Part shown: piece after piece, positions 8,279-20,200 of the stretch
How positions within the stretch are numbered: the first letter of the stretch is position 1
How the letters are laid out: the number at the start of each line of letters is the position of its first letter
Assembly: GCA_964017155.1 (NCBI GenBank)
Contig: OZ024862.1
Span: 26,755,433 to 26,819,432 of the forward strand
Origin: Oasisia sp. SBJ-2009
Taxonomy: Eukaryota > Annelida > Polychaeta > Sabellida > Siboglinidae
Length of the DNA stretch: 64,000 nt
Direction of reading: 5' to 3'
Made by a program: the position numbers and the translations under genes
The notes under the pieces: generated by a model
The model's database searches: none
What the model saw: the letters and a program-made list of their open reading frames with translations, nothing else
Told to the model about the DNA's origin: nothing

Positions 8279-11200
8279 CAAGCGCACTCGCAAACACACT
8301 CTCTTATAAAAACACAAAATTTGAGCGTTTGAAAAACAGCATTTTTGTATTTAAATCAAAGCGCTACCTGACATACCGGTAGGTTTGAAAGTGCAAGAAA
8401 TGGGTTGTTCAAAATGGCAGCTTCAAGCTTATTGGCTATTGAATATCAGTGAATGTTGTGAGTGGCATCATGATGGTAACTCATGTATCCAGTATATCAC
8501 AGTTTGCTTAATAAAAACCACGTTTTTGCTTGTATGATGTAGTTTGCTAACCAAACTGAATACACTAAGCTTTGAGGCTCAACAGATTACTTAGTTTTGC
8601 ATTCTTACAAAAAAATTGGTTTCACTGCATATAGAACTTTTAACATAATTATAGCTAGACTTTTTTATTTTTACATACAGCAATGCAAGAAAAATAGTTT
8701 GTGACTAGTGCTACTTTTAGATGCATTTTCAACAATGTCGGTGATTACAATATTCCAGCGGGACGCACCAGATGGCGCCTCTGCATTCTTGGGCTCAATT
8801 TCTCGAACCGGTTCCTCCAATGAAACAGGGCACACTGGCAAGACTTCACAGAATCGACACAAACCAAAGAACATGTACGTCTGTTTGACTGTGTAAACTG
8901 TTAGCTCTGTCCATGTAATTTTTATACGCCACAGTCACAAGGTGATGAAAAATATGTTTACCATTGAACTCAGTTGCAGAACTGTGCGTAGTACTGTGTA
9001 TTATGTTATTAGTTAGATAATAAACTGATTCGGTCTTCTGATCAGATCAGAGAAATATGTTATATATGTGGATGGGTCTCTAGAGAGATAGAGCTACCAG
9101 GAGTCGAAATAGTGGTAGTCCGGTAGTCCGAGGATTACCAGAAAATTGGTTGGACTACCAAAGATGATGACAGCAGTAGTCCCATGGACTACCACAACAT
9201 CTGGGAATATTTTTTTATAAGTTTGTGTTTGTCATGTTATTTTGCTTAAATCTGGGCCATATGACTACCACATATATCTGAGGACTACCAGATTCCCCAA
9301 CTAAGCAGTCCTGCTGACTATCAGAAATGTTGGAGTTATTTGTACCCCTGGCTATGGTTGCCATGCTTATACATTTGTAAATGGGTATTAGGCAAATTAA
9401 AAACTGGATTGAATGCCTGGACTTCTTCCACATCATAAACTCATGATCATCGTTGACTGCCTTCAGGGTGAAGGACTCCCCGGCCAGTTCTACGCCCCCT
9501 CCAAAGGGCCCAGCCTCTGCAGGTTCCAGCGGGCATGGTGGCAACGTCAGCAGACAGAATGCTTCAGGTTAGCAAGGCACGACACTTCTTAGGCTCTGAA
9601 ATATTGAATGGATCACATGATTCAGTTACATAGTAGTGTTTCAGGTTAACTAGATGTGATTTGGCAGGCAATATACCGTCGACATAGTTAATTTTTTTTA
9701 AAGATTATTATAATATAGAACAAGGAACAGACAGACACATGATGTAACCAGTCAGTAGAATTTAAAATGCTGATCTGTCGTTTTATTCTTAATGACCAAG
9801 TGGGTTTGTGTTTTCTTTATCAGGTACTCCAAATTCTGGAGCAAAGTCGAAGAAGCAACAGAAGAACAAGAAGAAGGTAAAGGAAATGTTATAGTTGGCT
9901 GTCTGCCCTCACTCAACCCTGGTGGCAGTTGTTATCAGAGCTATATGAGTGCTGAGCTGCTAGTCTCAATGTTGTGAGTGCTCCAGATATCAACAAGCAG
10001 TGGTTTAAACGGTGGCATCCAGTACAAGGTCAAAGTGGTTGCTCAAACGTGGAATGTTTGTTTACTTTCTACAGGCTAAAAACTCATATAAAGGGTGCAA
10101 ATGTCTCTAGTGTCAGATGTGTCATTATGGTGGTTGCAGTGATAGCTATCATATTAAGTCCTTGTAGCAATCTCCCTGACCGTGTGAATGTGTGTCCTCT
10201 CAGTCGGTGAATGTACAGATGCCACCCTTGTGTTAGATTACAATAATTTGTGTTTTTTTCTCTCTGAAATGCAATGGTTTAAAAACTAGCAATGACAGTG
10301 TTGTGTAGTGTTCTTAGATCAAGTAAACATATGAGATGTGTTTGTTTTCTCAGACCTTTGATGACTACTGGAGCAAGGAGGAAGTTCAGCGGGGCCTGAA
10401 ACAAGGCACCCTCATTGAGGTAAGTCAAATGATCACGTGATGACTGTGGAAAGTGCTGTGGCACAATGGTGAGAACATCATAACCTCAATCGAGGGAACC
10501 CAAACCAGCTGCCATCTCGAAGCTACAGTAGTTTTGTCTGTTCCATGTTGTTTCAGCTCAAACAGTTATAATTAGATATAGAAACTGGATTACACACAGT
10601 TGTCAATGTGTTGGTTTCTGCTCAGTAACTGCAGTTAAGGATACAGGCTCCTCGTGAAATGGGTATATATATGTACACATTGTATCTTGGCAAAATTTCC
10701 ATGGTATTATCATTATGTTTGTATAAAAAGAAGGTTACCCACGAGGTTTTCTTGATGAATAATATAACAATAAATATAAACAAATTTGATTGAACAAGAA
10801 CACTTCAAACTACTTCACTGCACAACTTGGCATATTACTTATTAGAATAAATAATAAAATGAGACATACAGTATTTTTTCATGGGACTTCCCAAAAAATG
10901 ACACCTATCCAAAATTGAAAGATTTTCTGGTTACTTTTATGCAAATTGTATGTAACGGTTTTGTAACCTTCTTTTTATACAAACGTAATACCATGCAAAT
11001 TTGGCCAAGATACAATGAGTAGTTGTTGAGATATGATATATATCCATTTCATGAGGAGTCTGTATCCTTAATCTGGCTGAACGCAAGAAGTTGACTTTGG
11101 AATGAATTGGTCTATGTGACAGGTAGATGGCCCTGAGCAGTCATACAGGCTAGATACTGTATGCACATGATAACATACCTTTAACACATATTTTGTATCG

Positions 11201-14200
11201 TGGACATCACATATTTTTTGTAGTTTCATTTTTGTTAATATATGTGTTACGGAAAGGAAGAATACTGATGTTGCTTAAGAAGTGTCATTTTCAGATTTTC
11301 TCATGTTTATGAAAACAACATTACTTAGGCTGCGTACGTGTAAATCTGTTGGTGTAACAGGGTGTTTATATGTTGAATAAGTTATTCTGTCACATCTTCT
11401 GATTGGCTGGACAAATAAGATTATGGTTTGAATTGATGCTACAATAATTCTGTTGTTTAGGGAACGCTGAGAATTAACCCGAAGAACTATGAAGATGCGT
11501 ACCTTCCTCACCCTGTGAGTGTTCCTGTAACATCTCTTTAATAGAAATAGAAAACCATTGTTTTCTCCAGGGTTTTCATTTATCTGTGAATTTCATGTGC
11601 TATGACAGTGTCATGGTTATAATGCATAAGTATCAGAAGAACCCTACCATACATATGGATACGTAAACCTAAGTATGTTTTCATGATTTGATTGTTCCTA
11701 ACTATTTAAGCCCGCCTACTCTACTACAGCAATGTTTACAGTTCAAATAATTTGTAACTGTTACATGGACACAGCATTTTCTAATCATGTTTCAGGCATA
11801 TTTATCAAAACTATACCATCAACCTAGATACTCTAGTACTGAGAATGTGATACAAAAACGAGCAACTCACAAGATTGGTTTAACCATGATTGCGGTTTCA
11901 ACACCTGATGATGTGTTTCAGGATATGAAGTCAGATGTTTACATTGCGGGGACTCTGGTGCGTAACCGAGCCCTCAATGCGGACGTGGTGGCGGTGGAGA
12001 TACTGCCCCGGGAGGAGTGGAAGGTAAGGCCAGGCTGGTCGGCACTTCACAAAGATTATATAGTGATCTTGTCGGATTAAAGAATCTGTGGTGTGCGTGC
12101 GTGCGTGTGCGGAAAGCAACTTTGTCTGATTAAAAATACAACAAATTACAATTCTATAGGCTAAGGCTCGTTTTGTATGTATTCTATTGTCTATATGTAT
12201 GTATGTATATAGATTATTTACAAAGTTGGCTTAATACTAACATCTGCCTTGTCATTTACAGCAAACTAGCCATGATTCTGAGTCATTAGTCCACCATATC
12301 AACAGGAGCAGTGTCCCACTTAAATGTAGTAAATAGTATTTATGTCTACATAGGCTTTCTTAAAAACTAAAAGTGGTAGCCACCTGCCTTTGTATAAAGT
12401 AAACACTCAGGTGATTAATTATATTGCTAGATATGTGTTAGTGTGCTTAAATATATTTGTTATTTGGTAAGTACAGTTGGGTGTTATAAATCACTTGTGA
12501 GTTAACTCTACTGTGTGGTGAATTTGTTTCTGTCTATATAACTTTATTTAAATATATTTTTATGCTACCTTTGAAGCACCAAAATGTATGTGTTGTTGTT
12601 TTTCTGCTTTAGTCAACTGTGATTGATTTGTCAAACTGTCAACCAGGTTCTGATGGACGACTTGCCCCGGGCCGACACAGATGACAACAAACAGATTGAT
12701 GACATTACCGACAGTACAAAGGCAATGTCAGTAGAAGACACGCCAACGTCAGGCACTGGTTCAACCCCTGACAGTACCGGCTGTGCCAGCGATGCCACTG
12801 CAGTGGCAACTCCGAAACCAGTTGAGAGACAAAATGTGACCGGTTCAAGTCAGAAGAAGCCACACGGGACCCCGAGGAAACATAACCCATCTGTGAAAGA
12901 CTTCCTACAGTCAGACGCAGCTAATTCTGACGTCAGTCCTGTGGCACGGCGCCTCTTTGGTAACCATGACGCCAGTGATGTCACACAAAAGATGGCCGCC
13001 ATTCCAGACAAGTGCCTCTTGAGGACAGGGCGGGTAGGTGACGTGTGAACAAATCGGATACATTTTATCACATTTGTGTCTGTTAAAAATCCTGTTTTAC
13101 TTGTCTCAAATGTTGTTGATACTCGTGCCTGTGTGTCGGAGTAGTTATGTGTACAGTTGGTTTAATGAAACAGTATAATTGTTTAAATCAGAAATAATCG
13201 TTAATTAAAAATATATATATATATAAATATAGTAATTTTTCTATATATACATGGATGGCTTTCATTGGTCTCCATTTTATGATTTAAACAGTAGGTTTTA
13301 CCTGTTTTCGTTGGTGACATTTTGATGGCTTTCACCTGTCTTAATCAGACTGACTCTGACTTCACTAGATGGCATGTAATATTTATTAGCCCGAAGAACC
13401 ACTCGGGCAGCTGCCAGGATACCTGAGGATAGTCATATTAATACACCTCTGACTACCATGTCAACATTTAACTGAATTAGCTGAGGACAGCTGGAATCTG
13501 TCAGAATGAAAAAACTAATTTAGCCCAAAAACTAAAAAGGAGAAGCTATTCTACATGTAGAGCGTAGTGGCTCAGGGGTAGAGCTTCGGACTCTTGACTA
13601 AGAGAACCCGGGTTCGAATCCAGTTCACTCAGCTGTATGAACGAGTAACTTGCTAAAGACAGTGGTGGATTTTTGTATGAACAACCTTCATGCATTAATT
13701 GCGGCGTGGCTGGATGCTTCCCAGCTTAAGTACCTTTTTTACACGTTTGCAGGTGGTCTACATAATTGAGAGGGTGCACAGTCGAGCCTGTACGGGACAC
13801 ATTAAGCCGATGGCGGACAACAACCCCAATATAGCCCTCTTCTCCCCCCTAGACCATCGTGTGCCCCGCATCCAGGTGCCCATAGCGGAGTGTCCTGAGG
13901 GTAGGTCTTGTTGTTAAGAGAGCGCGGGTGGTGTAGTGGTTACCACATCCGCCTGCCACGCCGGCGGCACGGGTTCGATCCTCGGTACCGGCAGTTGTGA
14001 TATAAAAATCTGGCTCTCAACATTGGGGACTGTGTATCCCTCGTGAATCGGAGAATCACGTTAATGTCGGTTCCGTCTCAATTTGGGACGTAAAAGAACC
14101 ACTGAGGACGACAAGCACCCTGGCAGTGACCATCCTCAGTGACTCCTGCGTTAGCCCAAGATTGGGCTGTTTGGAGTAAATAACCTGAGACCTGAGTTGC

Positions 14201-17200
14201 TTCACTCATGTCCTTCGTGGTTAATGCAATTCCCCATATTCTGAAATAGTTACCTATGGAATCTAATGTCCATGTTCTCAGTTGATGGTATGGTGCCAGT
14301 TAACCTTTGTATGTATATTGGATTAAGCACGTGGGAGGTATTGAAAGTGTATTATTTATAGAAAAAAAATTATTGTCATCATGTTGAAGAACTTACAAAG
14401 ATGTTCTCCTTTTCTATCAGTCGGTTCAGATAACAATTTGGTAATTGAATGACTGTTACAGATAATGTTTCTTTTGTTTCTCATTGCTTTTGTCCATGTT
14501 TACCAATAAATAGTATATTGTAAAACAGCATGTTTTATTACAATGGGCAGGATTTCTGCAACGGGCCAATGACTTCAAGAACACGCTCTATATCGCCCGT
14601 ATCACAGAATGGGATAATACCAGCTACGCTAAAGGGTAAAGTACATTTCTTCAACATTTCTGTGTGCTTTTCCTGGTTGCTCAGTGTGTAGAATATGTCT
14701 ATATAAGATACGCAATTACTTTTTTGTATACCATGAATTAAGCATTCCTTATAACTGCCATTCATATTATACCTGTCAAGTCATACAGAATGTTAACAAG
14801 AATTAACAAATTTGCCATCCAGAGGAACATTCAGATATCTTAAGTCCTACGTTTATGTATTTACATGTATCCCACCCTCATGAGGGTTTTACCAATGTTG
14901 TTGTTTTTCACACATGCTACTTCTATTTACATAGTAAAAAATAATTTGTTCTGTTCTCTATGTGAAAGAATATTTATCGATGCTGTATAAAGTACTCCGT
15001 TCTAGCATCGATGGTGTCCTGTATCATGTTTCTTCTATGATTCTAAATTGAGAAAAATACTTATGTATTAACATTTTCACTTGTACTTAATATTTGAAAA
15101 AAAGCAATCTGCCTGATCCATATTCTGTGCTTTATGGAGTCACATATGCTTGCTGACATAGCATCTGACATCAATAACAATGATGAATGCTGCTTTAAGG
15201 GAAAGCATAAAACTCATCTTTTTTAGAATATTTCGTATGGTGCCATGAACAGTGATTGTTGAAAAAGCGCTTTATAAATTCTGTGATTTTAGTTTGATTG
15301 TGTTTATTGTGTGAACTTTGTTGTCTTCCACAGCACGCTGGCAAGAAGTTTGGGAGAGGCAGGAGAGATTGAGCCAGAGACAGAAGGGATTCTCATTGAG
15401 AACGGCATTGACTATGGAGATTTTCCACCAGAGGTAACATTTCTCACCTCATTGGTAGCATTATACTGGTGCATAAATAGATGTTTTTTCAAACCTAGAA
15501 AGTTTATTAATTTTTCATATAACCAGATAAAATGTATGTACTTACGCATTTTGTGACTTAGGTGGCCAAGATATGCATTGCACTAGACAAGCTTCAGGTG
15601 AGAAGCATAAATCATGCTCATGCAGTTTCAATATTACCGAATGATGTTGTATTATAATGGTGGCATCCAGTGTTTTGTTGACATTGCATACCAAATATAC
15701 TTTCGTCAGAACCTTCTGGTGTCATTCTTTCATATTCAGTTTGTGTCTCAATAACTTGTTCTGAAACTTCTTCTCTCGCATACACCATAACATTCAGTGA
15801 ATATGTTTTAGGCCTTGAATGATCTGCCGAAAGATCTTCCATGGAAAATTCCAGCAGATGAATTCGCTAGTCGGCGTGACCTTCGTTCCAAATGCATATT
15901 CACGATTGACCCTGCCACTGCTCGTGACCTTGACGACGCTGTTTCCTGTGAATCTATCGGCAACGGTATGGAGTGGGAACAAGCTCATGTGTCAAGTCGT
16001 GTTTAGTTTTTGTAGTTGTATCTACATTAATATATTTGGGAAGCTAGAAGTCTGAAATAGCAGACCCAGTTTTATGTTTATAAATGACGGTCAGTGTGGA
16101 GTGTCAGTTGTCTCTCGTATAAATGCAACTTTTAGTGGGTGATTTTATTACTCTGATAATTTAGCTATGTCTGTGTTCCATTTCCACATCTGGGGACATT
16201 TTCATGAGGCGTAGTTTTCAGTTATGCAATTACTTAGCATCGCAAGTTTGCATAAATTCCTGTTTGGTTACTTACCAAGACAGTTTTCTTGTATCCTTTA
16301 ACAAGAATTGGTTATCTTCTTTATAAAACATGACAGCAGCTGAGATATTTGTACAGTGAGCATGCTAATGTATGGTAATTCAATCTCATGAATTTATCTT
16401 GGGAGGTATACATTTTCAAAGTCCCTTAGACAACATAACATATAGCTTAGTGGAAGTTTGGTTGACACAGTAAATCGTGGTGAAAATAAATCAGTGCAGT
16501 GGAACTGTGTTAATACACATCTTGATTCATGCTGTAGTGGACATCAGAAATGGACAGCTCCGTTGATTTGTGTCTTGACTAAGACGTCACACCAATTGAA
16601 TCGAGTGGCCACTGGCTGTGGTTTTGGATACCATTTTGAATTGCTGAAAGACATTTTGTGTGCTGTACCACTCAGTGACCCCAACTGCCAGATGTATCAG
16701 TGTTATGAATGTGTTCATGTAGGCCTTTCACTGGTTGTATTGAGTTCAGCCAACAATTACATTGTGATGGTTTTGGACCTTGTGAACTGATAGTGTCAAG
16801 GTTGTTTCAGGCGAGTATGAAGTAGGGGTGCACATCGCTGATGTGACCTACTTCCTCAATGCTGGGACGTGCCTGGATGCAGTGGCCGGCTCCCGAGCCA
16901 CCAGCGTCTACCTCGTACAGAAAGTAGGTTCCACTCGATTCCATTCAACGTTTTCAAAAGATTACTGTTAGGAGGTCTTTGTTTTATTGAGGCCTGCATT
17001 TAAGACAAGACACATATCTGTTGGATTTTTGCTTGCATTAACAGAGTCATTGGGTACCGTAGTTTGTTCTAGTTTGTTGTTATCATCTGTGAGAATTAGT
17101 ACTTTGTAATACCCAACGTCCGCTGGTATAACGGAGGCACAGAAACAGAATATAGCCATTGAGTTGTCGATGCCACATTATCCAGAGTGGCCACGCTGAA

Positions 17201-20200
17201 GAAATGTTTATACCTATATGTGATCCATTAACATTAGATGCATCGTTTTCTAGTTATTGGTACCATGTGAAAAAGGAGTAAAAATATATTCTAATGATAA
17301 TGAACAATAAACCACCTTAGATGCTGGCAAAGTTATGTCATATTAAATTTGATACCTAGAGAAAAGCCATTCTGAAAAATCTTGCTTCAAATGCATAAGG
17401 ATTTTTGTGTTGATTAATATTGAGTATAAAACATTTTGCATAATTGTAGATAATATCAATGTTGTTGATACAGTGAGGTCTCATGATTGAGGGTCAAACA
17501 TGATTCAATCGAAGCATGTGCCGTCCACATATACCTGTGTTGCTTGCTCTGCCCACCAGGTGGTGCCAATGTTGCCGCGTCTGCTGTGCGAGGAATTGTG
17601 TAGTTTGAACCCCGACGTCGACCGGCTGACATTCTCCGTCATGTGGAAGATGACAGAGAAGGGGGAGGTGAGTGGGGAACCATGTTAATGCATGGGGGTG
17701 GACAGAATGTATAAAGGATGGGAAAAACCACGTAGGCTTTGTAATTTGTAATCATGGTTGTTTCATGTGTTCCGAGGCATTACTGTGCCCTGACATGTTC
17801 GTTGCCCGGCTGTTCAAGAACATGTATCTTTCAAAACGTGTCCACAGAGTTGTTAACAAAGCACGACTGATGTGTGTGAATGCACTTGTTTCCCTTCATG
17901 TGCCCTTCTTGCACAGGTTCTTTCTTCAGCATAAAGCCATCTCCTTATGAACTAGGTGCAAGATCAGGGTGTGATTTCATTCTCACGAATTACCTGTCAA
18001 AATCACTGGTGATGTATAATTAAAAGGGCATTGAAAGACTTTCAAACATGGTACTTAGAGACCTTTTGTTCTGAATATATTTGTGACATTGCGATCACTC
18101 AAGACAATTCACATGTTTTCTTACACAGATTCTGGATGAGTGGTTTGGTCGATCAGTCATCAGGTCTTGTGCCAAACTCAGCTATAACCATGCCCAAGTA
18201 AGTAAACAAACTCACTGTGACTTTAGTGAACTGTCTTGCATCGAAGCCATAGATTCAGTATACAGTCATTACTGTGATTGAAGATAAATTAGGAATTAAT
18301 AATCTTACATTTATCCCCACATTTGCATTGTTAATCTGACTGGGTGAGCTCAAGGTAATCAAGATTGGAGCCTGTGTTGGTTCAGCACAAAAGCCTAAAC
18401 ACTGCACCATCCCATGGTTGACAGATCACCTGGTAGGAACAAGAGTTTGCACAGCTAATATAGCAGTCACATCGAAGTTGTGGGTAGAATATCATGCATG
18501 AAGTAAGGGCATTTGATTGTATGCTGTGAATTGGCAATGTAGCTTCAAATGAACTGTCTGCAGTACTTTATACTTACTGCCATACTGTTTCACAAGATTA
18601 GTAAAGTTCTTGTCTAAGTCTAATGGTATGTACTGGTGTGTGTAGGCAAACTTTGCATTTTGCTGTGAATTTGTCAAAAGATATCATCAAATAATAACCC
18701 AACGTTTCATCCACGATTTGGCACATTTTGGTACTCTCATTCCGAATTTCATGGCTGTATTTGACTTATCGTTTCGTGATTACACAGAGAAGTGTGAGAA
18801 GGTATGGTTGCCATGACCGCACTGTCAATGTGTCTACTTGACAGGGCTTCATAGATGAGCCAGCGAAGGAGTGGAGCAGAGAGGAGTTGCCTCCGATATC
18901 TGCTCCATTCACCTCCAATGACATCAGGGACAGAGTCCTCAACTTGAATAAGGTAATCGCAATGTTAGTTACTGATTGCAAGTAAGTTTTGTGTGATTTC
19001 CAATAGCATGGAACCAACTACCTCTTACAGTGCACCAATGTACGAGTGTTGATCGGTTTAAAGTTGCAATCAAGACGCATCTTTTTACAGATTATTTTGA
19101 CATTCAGTAATTAGAGTTAATTAGTTAACTATTCACCCATTTATTTATTATTTTATTTAATATATTGTTATTATTTTAATACACTGTATAGTTGTGCTTA
19201 TTTATGTATGCATTTTATGGAATCATAATTGTTTTTATTAGCAGGAATGTTTGCATATTTCATCAAAATAGTATTGTATAAGTATATGTTTGATATTATT
19301 TTAATTCAGTTGGAATAACCATTGTAAAGCACCGCAGACAATTATTTGGATGGAGCACTATATAAGAACTATTATATTATTGTTAATATTATCATCTTAT
19401 ATTTATGTGTGTGAAGTGATGGATTGTGTTAGGCGAAGATGTTCTACTTACTTTAAAAAAAATTAAACTTGCCACATGGCATGTGTAAATGTGCTTCTGT
19501 TCTGGCCTTTTGGTAGATGGCTGTGAATATCCGGAAGAAGCGCTTTGACACGGGCGCCCTGAGACTGGACCAGGTGAAGATCCAGTTCACACTGGATGGT
19601 GAGACGGGACTTCCATCTGGATACAACGTCTATGAGCAGCGTGAAAGCAACATGTCAGTGCCACCTGCTCACTGTTATAATAACAATAATTATAATGTAG
19701 TTTATTTGATATAGCGCCACATCCAATTTCAAATTGTTCATGACGCTTTACATACATTAAAATCCCAAAATACAAATACACACCAGAAGAAAAACACATA
19801 AATATAGTATTGACATATATAAACAATTATAAAAAAAATCAATATAAATATGATACCATGTATAATAAATATATAAATAGGGTAAATAAAATATCAATAA
19901 AAGTACACAAACATTAAACTAAGCCGCGAGAACACTCAGAAGAAATGTGTCTTTAGGCGTGCCTTGAAGGTGGCTGAACAGGCAGACGTCTTAATGTTAT
20001 TAGGTAGAGCGTTCCATATGTGTATTGGTTGCTCATATCCATGATGTCTCCATATTTGCCTGCCTTTGTGCTGTCACTCAGGTCATGTGTAGTGCATAAT
20101 CGAACTGCACATGGCAGGGTCGTGGAAATACAACACTAGAAATGCACCTTGATATTTTATTTATATACATTTATTATGTGTTTGAGTGAGTATGCAGGCG

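Noticed and set aside
13559..13640. tRNA gene
   Set aside because: A- and B-box sequences are present but the acceptor stem does not pair and a SINE body follows, so it is a tRNA-derived SINE.
13919..13995. tRNA-Gly gene
   Set aside because: The head is close to tRNA-Gly(GCC), but the acceptor stem is disrupted and a 220-base SINE body is attached.
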